A stretch of DNA of 64,000 nucleotides from Desulfosarcina ovata subsp. ovata (GCF_009689005.1 NZ_AP021879.1:4580652-4644651), one strand, 5' to 3'; positions 51,198 through 61,944 are shown, numbered from the stretch's first letter. Notes: generated by a model from the letters alone, not told the origin. Numbers and translations: made by a program.

Positions 51198-52718
51198 TTA
51201 ATAAGCTTTGGCGAAGACCACCCGCCGCTCGCTGGGCTTGCCGCAGCAAATGCATTGGCCGGACTCGGCCGACGCATCCAAAGGAATGCAGCGGATGGTG
51301 ACATTGAGATCTTCTTTAATGGTTGCCTCGCAGGCACGGTCACCACACCAGTGCGACAGGGCAAAACCGCCATGAATTTCCGGTTTTTCCATATTTTTGG
51401 GGGTGAACCAGGCGTAAAAATCCTTGCGGTTGTCCACCTGACGGGTGTTCTCTTCCCGAACAAGCAGCGCACGCTGGAACAGGTTGTTCTGAATATCGTC
51501 CAGGATAGCGGTAACCTCGGCCACGAAGGCTTCACGCGGCATGGCCTTTTTGTCCCGGTGGGCGTGGTCACGGCGGCCCACAAAAACCGAGTCCTGGGCC
51601 ATATCCCGGGGGCCGATTTCCACGCGCAGGGGGATTCCTTTTTTAATCCAATCCCACCCGCGGGCGCCGCCGATGTCGCGATCATCGATTTCCACCACCA
51701 CCGGTCGGTGGCAATAGGTTATCTCCCTCAATGCCGCAGCCAGTTTTTGCACATAGTCCATCACCTGCCGGCGGTCCTCCGGGGTTCGGAAGATGGGCAG
51801 CAGGACCACGTGTGCCGGTGCGACCCGGGGCGGCATGATGACGCCATCATCATCGGCATGGGTCATGATCATCCCGCCGATCATGCGGGTCGATGTCCCC
51901 CATGAGGTTGTCCAGGCGAATTCTTCGGTTTCGTTTTCCGTCTGGAAACGGATGTTCGAGGCTTTGGCAAAGTTCTGCCCCAGAAAGTGCGATGTGCCGG
52001 CCTGCAAAGCCTTGCGGTCCTGCATCATGGCCTCGATGCACAGGGTGTCCACGGCGCCGGGGAATCGCTCGGCAGCGGTCTTGCGCCCCTTGATCACCGG
52101 CATGGCCAGATAGTCCTCGACCATGCGGGCATAGACCTCGAGCATCATTCCAGTCCGCTCGATGGCTTCGGCATTCGTGGCATGGGCCGTGTGCCCCTCC
52201 TGCCAAAGGAACTCGCTGGTGCGCAGAAAGATGCGCGTGCGCATTTCCCAGCGGACCACGTTGGCCCACTGGTTGATCAGCAGGGGCAGATCCCGGTAAC
52301 TGCTTACCCACTTGGAAAAGGAATCACCGATGATGGTTTCCGAGGTGGGCCGGACCACCAGCGGTTCGGTCAGCGGGCCACCGGGGATGAGCTTGCCGCC
52401 GTCGCCCTGTTCGAGCCGGTGATGGGTGACCACGGCACACTCCTTGGCGAATCCCTCCACATGCTCAGCCTCCTTTTCCAGGAAACTGACCGGAATGAAA
52501 AGGGGAAAGTACGCGTTTTTCACACCGGTGGCCTTGAACATGCCGTCCATGTGGGCCACAATATTTTCCCAAAGGGTGTATCCCCAGGGCTTGATGACCA
52601 TGCAGCCGCGAACCGGCGAGCGTTCGGCCATATCGGAGGCCTTAATGACCTGCTGGTACCATTCCGGATAATCTTCCGCCCGGGTGGGCGAGATGGCGTT
52701 TTTCTGCTGTTTGCCCAT
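51198..52718 (-). CDS. proS: Prolyl-tRNA synthetase (archaeal/eukaryote-type, no editing domain)
   Basis: This 506-residue class II synthetase charges tRNA-Pro. It shows motif 2-like RWEMRTRIFLRTSEFLWQEGHTAHA, PLVVRPTSETIIGDSFSKW and TTSWGTSTRMIGGMIMTHAD, and a C-terminal zinc-like domain with HWCGDRACE and CICCGKPSERRVVFAKAY. This is the ProS type 3 (short) form with the C-terminal extension. The ATG at 52718 is chosen; a longer frame to 52817 overlaps ispG. The gap to ispG is 13 nt. Confidence 0.95.
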   Translation of the reverse strand: MGKQQKNAISPTRAEDYPEWYQQVIKASDMAERSPVRGCMVIKPWGYTLWENIVAHMDGMFKATGVKNAYFPLFIPVSFLEKEAEHVEGFAKECAVVTHHRLEQGDGGKLIPGGPLTEPLVVRPTSETIIGDSFSKWVSSYRDLPLLINQWANVVRWEMRTRIFLRTSEFLWQEGHTAHATNAEAIERTGMMLEVYARMVEDYLAMPVIKGRKTAAERFPGAVDTLCIEAMMQDRKALQAGTSHFLGQNFAKASNIRFQTENETEEFAWTTSWGTSTRMIGGMIMTHADDDGVIMPPRVAPAHVVLLPIFRTPEDRRQVMDYVQKLAAALREITYCHRPVVVEIDDRDIGGARGWDWIKKGIPLRVEIGPRDMAQDSVFVGRRDHAHRDKKAMPREAFVAEVTAILDDIQNNLFQRALLVREENTRQVDNRKDFYAWFTPKNMEKPEIHGGFALSHWCGDRACEATIKEDLNVTIRCIPLDASAESGQCICCGKPSERRVVFAKAY

Positions 52719-52731
52719 GTTGCCTGTCTTT

Positions 52732-53889
52732 CTATCGCGTTGATCGGTTGTCTGCTGGTTCCCCGGGCTCACTGGCAAGCTGCCGTTCGAACTGGCCCAC
52801 CGCTTCCAGGACCACATCCACCAACTGGTCTTCGGGAAATTTTTTGATTACCTGGCCTTTTTTAAACAGGATGCCTACGCCGCGGCCACCGGCCACGCCG
52901 ATGTCGGCTTCACGGGCCTCCCCCGGACCGTTGACCACGCAGCCCATGATGGCCAATTTGACCGGCGTGGTGCATGTCAAAAGGGCCTTCTCCACCCGCT
53001 CGACGATATCGAACAGGGGAATCTCGCAACGCCCGCAGGTGGGGCAGGAGATGATTTCCGGTCCCCGGTGACGGATGCCTAAAGCCCGTAGAATCTCGTA
53101 ACCGACGCGAACCTCTTCGACCGGGTCACGGGTCAGGGAGACCCGGAGCGTATCGCCGATTCCCTCGGCCAGCAGGCTGCCGATTCCCAAGGCCGATTTG
53201 ACGATGCCCGAATAGAGCGAGCCGGCTTCGGTCACGCCCACGTGCAGGGGCAGGTCCGTCTGCTGGGACAACAGCCGGTAAGCCTCAATGGTCCGGGGCA
53301 CATCGGACGCCTTGATGGAGATCTTGATGTTGTGGAAATCGAAATCCTGCAGAAGATCCACATGCCGCATGGCGCTCTCCACCATCCCCCGGGCGGTGGC
53401 GCCATCATACTTTTCCAGAATATCCTTTTCAAGCGACCCGGCATTGACGCCAATACGGATAGGGATTCCGCAGTCTTTGGCACAGTCAACCAACGCACGG
53501 ACGTTGGTAGCGCTACCGATGTTGCCGGGGTTGAAACGCAGGCCATCCGCCCCAGCGCGGGCGGAGGCAATGGCCAGGCGGTAATCAAAATGGATATCCG
53601 CGATCAACGGGATATCGATCGCTTGCTTGATTCGGGCGATGGCGTCGGCGGCAGCCTGATCGGGAACGGCTACCCGCACGATCTCACAGCCCGCCCGACT
53701 CAATTGGCCGATTTGTGCGACGGTGGCGGCGACATCATCGGTCTTCGTGTTGGTCATGGACTGGACACTGATCGGTGCCCCGTCTCCCACGGCAACTCCA
53801 CCCACCATGATCCGTCGGGTTTTCCTGCGCCGAATGCCTCCGGGCATACGGGGCTGGCCAGGGGGCGCCATGAATGCATGGTTATCCAT
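52732..53889 (-). CDS. ispG: 4-hydroxy-3-methylbut-2-en-1-yl diphosphate synthase
   Basis: This 385-residue iron-sulfur enzyme of the MEP pathway makes HMBPP. Segments include RIMVGGVAVGDGAPISVQSMTN, PLIADIHFDYRLA, LRFNPGNIG and the cluster cysteines in SCPTCGRC, then MGCVVNGPGEAREADIG. Length is normal for the bacterial short form. AAAGGG precedes the ATG. It lies in the housekeeping run between the MBL-fold gene and proS. Confidence 0.96.
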   Translation of the reverse strand: MDNHAFMAPPGQPRMPGGIRRRKTRRIMVGGVAVGDGAPISVQSMTNTKTDDVAATVAQIGQLSRAGCEIVRVAVPDQAAADAIARIKQAIDIPLIADIHFDYRLAIASARAGADGLRFNPGNIGSATNVRALVDCAKDCGIPIRIGVNAGSLEKDILEKYDGATARGMVESAMRHVDLLQDFDFHNIKISIKASDVPRTIEAYRLLSQQTDLPLHVGVTEAGSLYSGIVKSALGIGSLLAEGIGDTLRVSLTRDPVEEVRVGYEILRALGIRHRGPEIISCPTCGRCEIPLFDIVERVEKALLTCTTPVKLAIMGCVVNGPGEAREADIGVAGGRGVGILFKKGQVIKKFPEDQLVDVVLEAVGQFERQLASEPGEPADNRSTR

Positions 53890-54023
53890 GGGGACAACCC
53901 TTTGGTGAATCGGCCTGGGCCTTATTATCCACCCTCAACAGAGAAATATCAAACGAAAGGTGGTATCGCGAACCCATTTTCAGCATCGGCTTCCAGCCGC
54001 CCGACGTTATTGTGGCCACTGGG

Positions 54024-54674
54024 TCAGCCGATGCCACAGAACGGGTTTGACCGCTTTTCATAGCCGATGGTCGTGCTGCCCATATGCCCCGGATAGACCT
54101 TGACATCGTCATCCAGTGAGAACAGGCGCGTCCGGATGCTGTTGATCAGCACGTCAAAACTGCCGCCGGGGAAATCGGTTCTGCCGATGGAGCCGGCAAA
54201 CAGGGTGTCGCCGACAAACACCGCTTTGCGCGTCTCGCCACCCTCCTGGTATTCGGTGTAAAGACAGATGCCGCCCGGGGAATGCCCCGGCGTATGCAGC
54301 ACCGTCAAGGTGTGGACGCCGAAGGTGATCGTGTCCCCGTTCTCCAGCAGGCGGTCTGCTGCGGGCGAGTTTTCGGCGGACATTCCCCAGGCGGCCGCCG
54401 CAGCCGACAACTTGCTTAACATGGGGGCGTCGTCACTGTGAATCAGAATGTCGGCACCGGTGACCTCCTTGAGCCGTTTGTTGGCGCCCACATGGTCAAA
54501 GTGACCATGGGTGTTGATGATATGCACCACCGTCAGGCGGTCATCGGCCAGGGTGGTGAGAATTCGATCGATATCGTCTCCGGGGTCGATGACCACTGCC
54601 TGACGGGTCTCTTCGCATCCGAGGATAAAACAATTTGCTTGAATCGGGCCCAGGGCCATTTGACGGATAATCAC
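54024..54674 (-). CDS. Metallo-beta-lactamase-fold hydrolase (glyoxalase II-like)
   Basis: This 216-residue protein has the metal motif [11 protein letters not shown], then [30 protein letters not shown] and [14 protein letters not shown], the set typical of GloB-like or YcbL-like hydrolases. The start is a GTG at 54674, which overlaps the nusB stop (GTGA) and has AGGAGG 7 nt before it. Substrate may be a thioester; assignment to a specific reaction is uncertain. Confidence 0.88.
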   Translation of the reverse strand: MIIRQMALGPIQANCFILGCEETRQAVVIDPGDDIDRILTTLADDRLTVVHIINTHGHFDHVGANKRLKEVTGADILIHSDDAPMLSKLSAAAAAWGMSAENSPAADRLLENGDTITFGVHTLTVLHTPGHSPGGICLYTEYQEGGETRKAVFVGDTLFAGSIGRTDFPGGSFDVLINSIRTRLFSLDDDVKVYPGHMGSTTIGYEKRSNPFCGIG

Positions 54675-55132
54675 GGTATTCCTCCTGTTTCATCTTGCGT
54701 GGTCTTCGGCGCATGGTTGACTTCATCTCTTTCCATGGCCATTCGGATGCTGTCCAGAATGCCGTTGATGAAGGCTCCGGATTCATCGGTGCCGAACCGT
54801 TTGCCCACATCGATGGCCTCGTTAATGGAGACCTTGGGAGGGATGTCGGCACAAAACAGCAGTTCAAACACGGCGATGCGCAGGATATTGCGGTCCACAC
54901 AGGACATGCGCGACAGCTTCCAATTGCTGGAAAAGCGTTCGATTTCCGTGTCGATCGTTTCGCGGTGTTCGCGGACACCGTTGACAATACGGTGGAAGAA
55001 GGGGGCCGCCGGTTTGTCTTGTGTAAAACAACTGCAGAAGAGGCCCACGGGATCATCCACCGGATCGCGGTGCATGTCCATGTAAAAGAGGGCCTGGAGG
55101 GCCTGCTCCCTGGATATTCGACGGGTTCCCAT
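54671..55132 (-). CDS. nusB: Transcription antitermination factor NusB
   Basis: This 153-residue RNA-binding protein joins the rRNA antitermination complex. Typical segments are [52 protein letters not shown] and [10 protein letters not shown]. It follows ribH by 3 nt and overlaps the MBL-fold start, the usual ribH-nusB arrangement. Confidence 0.95.
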   Translation of the reverse strand: MGTRRISREQALQALFYMDMHRDPVDDPVGLFCSCFTQDKPAAPFFHRIVNGVREHRETIDTEIERFSSNWKLSRMSCVDRNILRIAVFELLFCADIPPKVSINEAIDVGKRFGTDESGAFINGILDSIRMAMERDEVNHAPKTTQDETGGIP

Positions 55133-55135
55133 GAA

Positions 55136-55609
55136 TTATTCCTTGCCCACCAACTCCACGAGATTGGCCATCTCGATGGCTGCCACGGCGGCGCTCCAGC
55201 CCTTGTTGCCGGCTTTTGTCCCCGCCCGTTCAATGGCCTGCTCAATGGTGTCCGTGGTGAGAATTCCGAAGATCACCGGTACGCCGGTTTCCATACTGAC
55301 CTGGGCAATCCCCTTGGATGCTTCAGCGCAGACATAGTCGAAATGAGGGGTGGCGCCACGAATCACGGCACCCAGGCAGATAACGGCGTGGTACTTTTTA
55401 CTTTTGGCCATGCGCTGGGCGAGCATGGGAATTTCAAACGCACCGGGCACCTTGACCAGGTCGATATCCTTGTCTTCAGCGCCGCTGCGGGTCAGGGCAT
55501 CAACGGCACCGCCCACGAGCCTGTCGGTAATAAAATCGTTGAAGCGGCTGGCGATGATGCCGAACCGCTTGCCCTGGGCAACCAGTCCGGCTTCAATGAT
55601 ATTCGGCAT
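55136..55609 (-). CDS. ribH: 6,7-dimethyl-8-ribityllumazine synthase
   Basis: This 157-residue enzyme condenses the ribityl-pyrimidine with dihydroxybutanone phosphate. Signatures are [45 protein letters not shown] and [15 protein letters not shown]. The start fits family length. It lies 18 nt after ribBA in the ribD-ribE-ribBA-ribH order. Confidence 0.96.
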   Translation of the reverse strand: MPNIIEAGLVAQGKRFGIIASRFNDFITDRLVGGAVDALTRSGAEDKDIDLVKVPGAFEIPMLAQRMAKSKKYHAVICLGAVIRGATPHFDYVCAEASKGIAQVSMETGVPVIFGILTTDTIEQAIERAGTKAGNKGWSAAVAAIEMANLVELVGKE

Positions 55610-55627
55610 GAGATGGTTTTCCTCTCT

Positions 55628-56854
55628 TTATTGATGGGTGACGGTTTCATCAAAACTGAGCATATGGCCCATTTTCAGCTTTTTGCATTCGAGATAACAG
55701 CGGTTGTAGTCATTGGGTGCGACTTCGATGGGCACCTGCTCGACCACGCTGAGGCCGTAGCCTTCCAGCCCGACCATTTTTTTGGGGTTGTTGGTCAACA
55801 GGCGCATTTTGCGAACACCCACGTTAACCAGCATCTGGGCGCCGATGCCGTAGTCGCGCATGTCATCCTTGAAACCCAGTTTCAGGTTGGCCTCCACCGT
55901 GTCCATGCCTTTGCAGCGCTGCAGTTCATAGGCCTTGAGCTTGTTGATCAGTCCGATGCCGCGTCCTTCCTGACGCAAGTAAAGGATGACGCCGGCACCT
56001 TCGGCATTGATCATTTCCATGGCCTTGTGCAACTGGTCACCGCAGTCGCAACGCATGGAACCGAAAATGTCGCCGGTCATGCATTCGGAGTGGACCCTCA
56101 CCATGGTGGGCGTTTCAGGGTCGATGTCACCCTTCACCAGGGCGATGTGAGTGAGGTTGTCGATATCGTTTTCAAAGGCAATCATCTTGAAATCGCCGCC
56201 GTAGGAGGTGGGGATGACGGTCTCGGCGGCGCGGTGGACAAAGCTTTCCGTGCGCACGCGGTATTCCACCAGGTCGGCAATGGTGCAGATGCCGATGCCA
56301 TGCTGGGTACTGAATGTTTCGAGGGTCGGCATACGGGCCATCGTGCCGTCGTCGTCCATGATTTCACAGATCACCCCCGCCGGCTTGAGGCCGGCCAGGC
56401 GTGCCAGGTCCACGCTGCCCTCGGTTTGCCCCACACGAACCATGACGCCGCCATCACGGGCGCGTAGCGGGAAAATGTGGCCGGGCCGGGTCAGGTCACC
56501 GGGTTTGGCGTCATCCGCCACGGCAGCACGCACGGTGGTGGCCCGGTCGGCTGCGGAGATGCCGGTGGTGACCCCACACTTGGCTTCGATGGAGACGGTG
56601 AAGCCGGTCTCGAACGGGCTGGTGTTGTTTTGCACCATCATGGGTAGGTTCAACTGAGCGCATTTGTCAGCGGTGAGCGACAGGCAGATGAGCCCTCGGC
56701 CATACTTGGCCATGAAATTGATGGCATCAGGGGTCACCATTTCCGCGGCCATGGTCAGATCTCCTTCGTTCTCGCGATCTTCGTCATCTACGAGAATGAC
56801 CATTTTGCCATTACGGATATCTTCAATGGCTTGCTCGATGGTAATTTTTGGCAT
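55628..56854 (-). CDS. ribBA: Bifunctional DHBP synthase / GTP cyclohydrolase II
   Basis: This 408-residue enzyme supplies both precursors of riboflavin. The RibB half (1-200) has [16 protein letters not shown] and the RibA half (205-408) has the zinc site [20 protein letters not shown] and [14 protein letters not shown]. Both active sites look intact. GGAG lies before the ATG at 56854; a longer frame to 56893 is less likely. It is preceded by ribE, 121 nt away. Confidence 0.96.
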   Translation of the reverse strand: MPKITIEQAIEDIRNGKMVILVDDEDRENEGDLTMAAEMVTPDAINFMAKYGRGLICLSLTADKCAQLNLPMMVQNNTSPFETGFTVSIEAKCGVTTGISAADRATTVRAAVADDAKPGDLTRPGHIFPLRARDGGVMVRVGQTEGSVDLARLAGLKPAGVICEIMDDDGTMARMPTLETFSTQHGIGICTIADLVEYRVRTESFVHRAAETVIPTSYGGDFKMIAFENDIDNLTHIALVKGDIDPETPTMVRVHSECMTGDIFGSMRCDCGDQLHKAMEMINAEGAGVILYLRQEGRGIGLINKLKAYELQRCKGMDTVEANLKLGFKDDMRDYGIGAQMLVNVGVRKMRLLTNNPKKMVGLEGYGLSVVEQVPIEVAPNDYNRCYLECKKLKMGHMLSFDETVTHQ

Positions 56855-56975
56855 GGTTGATCGTTTCTCCTGCTGTTTGTTAACGTCGATCACCGTAACG
56901 GCGAAGGATGAAGGGGGTTATCGGATGGGGTGCGCTAAGCGAGATCCCGCCGCCATCTCAAATCGAAAATGCTTA

Positions 56976-57641
56976 TCAGATAAATCCGGATTTGGCCAGA
57001 AAAGCCATATCGATCCTGCCCTTGGCGTCTGTCTCGCCAGGGTCGGGCGAGCGGCTGCCGACCACAAAGCGTTCCACATACTTGCCGATCATGTCAGTTT
57101 CGATGTTCACCGGATCCCCCACCTTTTTCAACCCGATGGTGGTGAGCGAGGCCGTATGGGGAATGATGCTGACGTCAAACGTGTTGTTGTCGCAGCGGTT
57201 GATGGTCAGGCTGGTGCCGTCTACGGCCACCGATCCCTTTTCGATCATGTAGCGGGCCAGGGATGCGGGTACCGCATAGGTGATGACAATGGCGTTGGCC
57301 AGGGTTTTCCTTTCCCGCAGCACCCCCATGCCATCGATATGACCGGAAACCAGGTGGCCGTCCAGCCGGTCCGAGAGCCTGAGGGCCCGTTCCAGATTGA
57401 CCCGCTCGCCAATTTTGATTTTTCCCAATACGCTTCGCTGCAGGGTTTCTGGAGAAACATCCACGCTGAACTGCCGGTCCTGGAGGGTGACGGCGGTCAG
57501 GCAGGCTCCGTTGACGGCGATGCTGTCTCCAACGCGGGTGCCTTTCAGGTCGAAATCGGACGTGATGACCATCCGGCGCCCCTGTCCGGTCGGCTGGATG
57601 GCGGCGATGGCGCCTAACCCCTCAATAATTCCTGTAAACAT
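56976..57641 (-). CDS. ribE: Riboflavin synthase alpha chain
   Basis: This 221-residue enzyme dismutates two lumazines to riboflavin. It has two lumazine-binding barrels with [10 protein letters not shown] at the start, [22 protein letters not shown] and [12 protein letters not shown]. The order of the two repeats is normal. It lies 41 nt after ribD and no FMN riboswitch pattern is visible before the operon. Confidence 0.96.
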   Translation of the reverse strand: MFTGIIEGLGAIAAIQPTGQGRRMVITSDFDLKGTRVGDSIAVNGACLTAVTLQDRQFSVDVSPETLQRSVLGKIKIGERVNLERALRLSDRLDGHLVSGHIDGMGVLRERKTLANAIVITYAVPASLARYMIEKGSVAVDGTSLTINRCDNNTFDVSIIPHTASLTTIGLKKVGDPVNIETDMIGKYVERFVVGSRSPDPGETDAKGRIDMAFLAKSGFI

Positions 57642-57682
57642 AGTGTCTTAAAAATAAGGTAAAAACCGTTGTTGTCAATCGG

Positions 57683-58783
57683 TCAGCGAGGTTTCAGATA
57701 GCCTTGCAGCAGTACGTCGGTATCGATTTGAGATACCGACAGATCATGGACCAACAGGCTTTGCTGCATGCTCGCAGGGCCGTTGCCCCGGCAGATGGGA
57801 ACCCCGTCGTCGCCGCCCAGAATTTTGGGCGCGTAAAAAAAACAGATTTTGTCCACCACGCCGGCGGAAAAGGCCGCGCCGAGGACCGTTCCGCCTCCTT
57901 CGATGAGCAGGCTGGTGATTTCCATGCGACCGAGCAGGGTCATCAGTGCGTCAAGGTCGATACGATCGTCTTTCAATGGGGCGGTGATCACCCGGGCCCC
58001 GGCATGTTCCAGTACCGCCCGGCGATCGGGCGGTGCATCCGGACCGCAGATGACCCATATGGATGCATTGGAATCCTGGCGCAACATCTTGGCCGACGGC
58101 GGCATGGACAACTGTGTGTCCAGAATGATGCGTGTGGGGTCGGACCCGTTTTCACCTTCCAGGCGGGTGGTCAGGCTGGGGTCGTCCTTTCTGACCGTCT
58201 CCACGCCCACCATGATGCCGTCGACCCCGTGACGGATTCGATGGACCAGATGACGTGCCGACGGACCGGTCACCCAGCGGGAATCCCCGGTGCGGGTGGC
58301 GATCCGCCCATCCATGGTGGCCGCGCATTTGGCAATCACAAAGGGACGTCCGGTGGTGACCCAGGTGATGAATCCCTCGTTGAGGGTCCGGGCCTCTTTT
58401 TCGCAGACACCGGTGGTAACATCGATACCGTGCGCCTCGAGGGTGGCGTTGCCGCCGCCCTGTACATCCGGGTTGGGGTCGACCATGGCCACCACCACCC
58501 GCCGGATCCCGGCGTCGATGATTTTTTGGGTGCAGGGGGGGGTGCGGCCAAAGTGGTTGCATGGCTCCAATGTGACGTAGATGGTCGCCCCGCGGGCCTT
58601 TTCACCGGCATCGTCGATGGCGTTGACTTCGGCGTGGGGACCGCCGACCCGTTGATGGTAGCCGCGGCCGACGATCTGCCCGTCCTTGACCACCACGGCA
58701 CCGACCATGGGGTTGGGGGATGTCCAGCCGCGGCCTTTTTCAGCCAGCTCGAGGGCGAGCTGCATATAATCGTGATCGTTCAT
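57683..58783 (-). CDS. ribD: Bifunctional riboflavin deaminase/reductase RibD
   Basis: This 366-residue enzyme has an N-terminal deaminase (zinc ligands His50-x-Glu52 in GGPHAEVNAI, Cys75 and Cys84 in LEPCNHFGRTPPC) and a C-terminal NADPH reductase (AATMDGRIATRTGDSRWVTG, then LIEGGGTVLG). It opens the riboflavin set ribD-ribE-ribBA-ribH. Upstream is the 28-bp palindrome and nrdR. Confidence 0.96.
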   Translation of the reverse strand: MNDHDYMQLALELAEKGRGWTSPNPMVGAVVVKDGQIVGRGYHQRVGGPHAEVNAIDDAGEKARGATIYVTLEPCNHFGRTPPCTQKIIDAGIRRVVVAMVDPNPDVQGGGNATLEAHGIDVTTGVCEKEARTLNEGFITWVTTGRPFVIAKCAATMDGRIATRTGDSRWVTGPSARHLVHRIRHGVDGIMVGVETVRKDDPSLTTRLEGENGSDPTRIILDTQLSMPPSAKMLRQDSNASIWVICGPDAPPDRRAVLEHAGARVITAPLKDDRIDLDALMTLLGRMEITSLLIEGGGTVLGAAFSAGVVDKICFFYAPKILGGDDGVPICRGNGPASMQQSLLVHDLSVSQIDTDVLLQGYLKPR

Positions 58784-58828
58784 GGGGTAAATGCCAACGC
58801 AATGTTGTGTTTACGGAATCCTAACCGT

Positions 58829-58856
58829 GTAGGGGCGAAAAATTTTTCGCCCCTAC
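58829..58856. terminator. 28-bp perfect palindrome overlapping the nrdR stop codon
   Basis: GTAGGGGCGAAAAA and its exact complement TTTTTCGCCCCTAC abut with no spacer (58829-58856). The nrdR stop TAG lies inside the palindrome. On either strand the RNA would be a GC stem with an A/U-rich tip, without a following U-tract. It may act as a weak terminator, RNA-processing site or repeat-family member. Confidence 0.45.
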
Positions 58857-59314
58857 GTGGATGGATGGCTCAGCAGCCGTTTGAGTTCAGAAACAAAATC
58901 GTTGACATCCTTGAACTCGCGATACACCGAAGCGAATCGGACATAAGCGATATCGTTCAGCGCGTGCAGCTTGACCATGACCCGTTCACCGATGTCGTGG
59001 GAAGGGATTTCCTTTTCGCCGGTCTCCCGCAGATCCCGTTCCAGGTCGTCGATGAATTCTTCGATGACGTTCATGCTGATGTCCAGCTTCTGGCAGGCTT
59101 TGCGGATGCCGGAGCCGACTTTCTCGCGGCTGAAGGTCTCCCGGCGACCATCTTTTTTGATGATCATGATCGGGATCTCTTCAATATGCTCGTAGGTGGT
59201 AAAGCGCCGGGTGCAGCCGATGCATTCCCGCCGGCGCCGGATCACACTGCCGTCCTTGCTGACCCGCGAATCGATCACCTTGTTGTCAAGATCCCCGCAA
59301 AATGGACATTTCAT
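58853..59314 (-). CDS. nrdR: Transcriptional repressor NrdR
   Basis: This 153-residue regulator represses ribonucleotide reductase genes. It has a zinc ribbon (Cys3, Cys6, Cys31, Cys34: [19 protein letters not shown]) and an ATP-cone ([20 protein letters not shown]). GGGAGG lies 6 nt before the ATG at 59314; a longer frame is rejected. It lies between the dCMP deaminase and rib genes. Confidence 0.96.
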   Translation of the reverse strand: MKCPFCGDLDNKVIDSRVSKDGSVIRRRRECIGCTRRFTTYEHIEEIPIMIIKKDGRRETFSREKVGSGIRKACQKLDISMNVIEEFIDDLERDLRETGEKEIPSHDIGERVMVKLHALNDIAYVRFASVYREFKDVNDFVSELKRLLSHPST

Positions 59315-59377
59315 GCAAAACCCTCCCAGTGGCTGCGTAACGTTGAAAATCCGCCCGTCCATGTGACGGCGCGGACG

Positions 59378-59887
59378 TCATCCGTTTTCGGTCAATCGGA
59401 TGGAGATTGTCGAGCTGGCCGGTATCAACTGCCGGCAGACCACGCCGGCCTGGTCAAACATCCTTCTTGAGGCGCGAACGGAATCGGTGCCGGCATATTT
59501 GTCAGAAAGGAAAACCACTTCGCGGATACCGACCTGAATGATCACCTTGGCGCATTCGTTACAGGGGAACAGGGCCGTGTAAATGCTGCATCCGGTCAGG
59601 TTCCCGGGCCCACTGTTCAAAACGGCATTGAGTTCCGCGTGGCAGACATATGGGTATTTGGTGTCCAGAAACGCGCCTTCCCGACACCAGGGCAGGGTGT
59701 CGTCGGAGCAACCGGTGGGGAACCCGTTGTATCCGACGCCGACGATGTGCTTTTGGGCATTGACGATACAGGCACCCACCTGGGTGTTGGGGTCTTTGCT
59801 GCGCTGGGCGGACAGGAGCGCCACAGCCATGAAATAGTCATCCCACGAGAGATAGCCGGTTCGTTTGCCGGTGCTGGTTTCGGTCAT
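59378..59887 (-). CDS. Deoxycytidylate deaminase (ComEB-like)
   Basis: This 169-residue zinc enzyme converts dCMP to dUMP. Zinc ligands are His83 and Glu85 catalytic ([11 protein letters not shown]) and Cys109/Cys112 ([12 protein letters not shown]). [20 protein letters not shown] and [13 protein letters not shown] fit the family. AAGGAT precedes the ATG at 59887; the longer frame to 59989 overlaps glyA. Adjacency to nrdR ties it to deoxynucleotide supply. Confidence 0.93.
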   Translation of the reverse strand: MTETSTGKRTGYLSWDDYFMAVALLSAQRSKDPNTQVGACIVNAQKHIVGVGYNGFPTGCSDDTLPWCREGAFLDTKYPYVCHAELNAVLNSGPGNLTGCSIYTALFPCNECAKVIIQVGIREVVFLSDKYAGTDSVRASRRMFDQAGVVCRQLIPASSTISIRLTENG

Positions 59888-59912
59888 TGACAAAACATCC
59901 TTTTCTTCGTCC

Positions 59913-61160
59913 TTACGAATCCGGGTAAAGCGGGAACGCGTCACACAACGACTGAACCTGAGCACGTGTCTTTTCAATCCGGTTGCCATCTTCCGGATTG
60001 CGCAGAACGTCGGCGATTAAACCGCCGATGATTTGCATTTCCGCCGCCTGCATCCCGCGGCTGGTAACGTAAGGGGTCCCGACGCGAATGCCGCTGGTCA
60101 GATAGGGGCTGCGTGAGTCAAAGGGGATGGCGTTCTTGTTGACCGTGATACCGGCACGACCCAGGGCGTCTTCCGCGTCCCGTCCGGTGATGTCCAGACG
60201 GGTCAGGTTGATCAGCATCAGGTGGTTGTCGGTGCCGCCGGAAACCAGGTCCAGGCCCTTCTCTCTTAACGTTTCGGCCAGGGTCGCCGCATTGGTCACG
60301 ATGGTTTTCTGGTATTCCTTGAACGCGGTGCCCTGGGCTTCCTTGAACGCCACGGCCTTGGCGGCGATGATGTGCATCAGGGGGCCGCCCTGGATACCGG
60401 GGAAGATCTGGCTGTTGATTTTTTTGCCGTAGGCCTCGCGGGCCAGGATCAACCCACCCCGGGGACCGCGCAGGGTTTTGTGGGTGGTCGACGTGACCAC
60501 GTCGCTGTAAGGGACCGGCGAAGGGTGGACGCCGGCGGCAACCAGTCCGGCGATATGGGCCATGTCCACCATCAGCAGGGCATCGACCGACCGGGCGATG
60601 TCCGCCAGGGCTTTGAAGTCAAAGAACCGGGGATAGGCGCTGGCCCCGGCCACGATCATTTTGGGGTGGTGTTGGTTGGCCTTCTCAGCAACCTGGTCGT
60701 AATCGATGGTTTCGGTTTCCCGGCTGACGCCGTAGTGCACGAAATTGAAAAGCCGGCCGGAAAAACTGACCTTGGCGCCGTGGGTCAGATGGCCGCCGTG
60801 GGCCAGATCCATGCCCAGGATGGTGTCACCGGGTTCAAGCAGGGCAAAATAGGCGGCCATGTTGGCCTGGGAGCCCGAATGGGGTTGCACATTGGCCGTG
60901 TCGGCACCGAACAGGGAGAGGACCCGGTCAATGGCCAACTGCTCGGCACGGTCAACGAATTCGCATCCCCCGTAATAGCGCTTTTCCGGATAGCCTTCGG
61001 CGTACTTGTTGGTCAGGATGCTGCCCTGGGCGGCCATGACAGCCCGGCTGGCGATATTTTCCGATGCGATCAGTTCCAGGTGGGATTGTTGCCGTTTTGC
61101 TTCATCGTCGATCACCCGGGCAATTTCGGGATCGGTCTGTCGAATCAGGTCGGTATTCAA
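59913..61160 (-). CDS. glyA: Serine hydroxymethyltransferase
   Basis: This 415-residue PLP enzyme interconverts serine and glycine with tetrahydrofolate. Typical segments are [41 protein letters not shown], the PLP lysine in [17 protein letters not shown] and [10 protein letters not shown]. Length is normal. It lies between rpiB and the dCMP deaminase gene. Confidence 0.97.
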   Translation of the reverse strand: MNTDLIRQTDPEIARVIDDEAKRQQSHLELIASENIASRAVMAAQGSILTNKYAEGYPEKRYYGGCEFVDRAEQLAIDRVLSLFGADTANVQPHSGSQANMAAYFALLEPGDTILGMDLAHGGHLTHGAKVSFSGRLFNFVHYGVSRETETIDYDQVAEKANQHHPKMIVAGASAYPRFFDFKALADIARSVDALLMVDMAHIAGLVAAGVHPSPVPYSDVVTSTTHKTLRGPRGGLILAREAYGKKINSQIFPGIQGGPLMHIIAAKAVAFKEAQGTAFKEYQKTIVTNAATLAETLREKGLDLVSGGTDNHLMLINLTRLDITGRDAEDALGRAGITVNKNAIPFDSRSPYLTSGIRVGTPYVTSRGMQAAEMQIIGGLIADVLRNPEDGNRIEKTRAQVQSLCDAFPLYPDS

Positions 61161-61242
61161 GTTTGCTTCTCACTTTCTATGCGTTCATGGCGTCGGCCGG
61201 TATCGGATGGGCTCATTTTGGCGAAGGGGCCATGCCGATGAA

Positions 61243-61695
61243 TCAGATGGTGTCGAACATGTCCAGCCGGCGCTGGTGCCGTCCGCCCTCAAACGGGGTT
61301 TCCAGCCAGGTGTTCAGGATTTCCAGGGCCAGGATATCGCCGATCACCCGTCCTCCCAGGACAAGGATATTGGCATTGTTGTGCCGGCGGCTCATGGCTG
61401 CGGAAAAAAGATCATTGCACAGGGCCGCACGCACATGGGGGTATTTGTTGGCCACCATGGACATGCCCAGTCCGGTGCCGCACAGGAGAATGCCATGGGT
61501 GAATTCACCCGATGAAATCTTTTCGGCGACGATTTTGCCGGTATCGGGGTAATCCATGGACGCTTCGCTATGGGTGCCGACATCGGTAACGGCAATTCCT
61601 CTTGCCTTCATGGCCCTTTTGAGTGTCTCTTTCAATCGCAAGGCGGCATGGTCACAGCCGATAATGATACGCGTGGGCATCGATGCTTCTGTCAT
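61243..61695 (-). CDS. rpiB: Ribose-5-phosphate isomerase B
   Basis: This 150-residue sugar isomerase has the RpiB pattern: IIIGCDHAALRLKETLK, DVGTHSEASMDYPD, GILLCGTGLGMSMVANK and SRRHNNANILVLGGRVIG. The catalytic Cys is in LLCGTG. The start at 61695 has GGAAT upstream; the ATG at 61680 is an alternative. It lies before glyA in the same run. Confidence 0.94.
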   Translation of the reverse strand: MTEASMPTRIIIGCDHAALRLKETLKRAMKARGIAVTDVGTHSEASMDYPDTGKIVAEKISSGEFTHGILLCGTGLGMSMVANKYPHVRAALCNDLFSAAMSRRHNNANILVLGGRVIGDILALEILNTWLETPFEGGRHQRRLDMFDTI

Positions 61696-61850
61696 GGTGG
61701 TCGATTCCTTTCAGGGGGCAAACGGTGATCTTCCAACGTTTAAGGGGTCTACATATCCAGAACCATGGATCACCGCAAGAAAAAAAACCGGAGGCGGGAT
61801 CCGTACCCAACGGACGATCGCCCGCCGCCGAGGATCGACTTTCCGATCAC

Positions 61851-61898
61851 AAAAAAGGAATCCCGGGTGTGCCTGAAATGGTTCGCACCCGGGATTCT
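61851..61898 (-). terminator. Rho-independent terminator after fabF
   Basis: GAATCCCGGGTG pairs with CACCCGGGATTC around a loop (61858-61897), and A6 at 61851-61856 gives a U6 tract on the minus strand. It lies 47 nt beyond the fabF stop, so it separates the fab genes from rpiB downstream. Confidence 0.85.
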
Positions 61899-61944
61899 TT
61901 CTATTTGATTGCGGCTGTTTTAAATTGAAATCGGTTGTGTCGGA

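Noticed and set aside
51044..51685. Minus-strand frame of 213 codons overlapping proS
   Set aside because: It is an alternative frame of the same strand as proS, Arg/Pro/Ala-rich without domains.
54695..56467. Long plus-strand open frame opposite nusB, ribH and ribBA
   Set aside because: It spans several well-identified minus-strand genes and their gaps, and its His/Gly-rich translation is typical of antisense frames.
58784..58852. FMN riboswitch before the rib genes
   Set aside because: The 69-nt space before ribD is too short and has no conserved FMN-element boxes; none was recognised before ribE or ribBA either.
57704..59470. Plus-strand open frame of 588 codons opposite ribD and nrdR
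   Set aside because: It is antisense to two conserved genes and has no ribosome site or recognisable domain.
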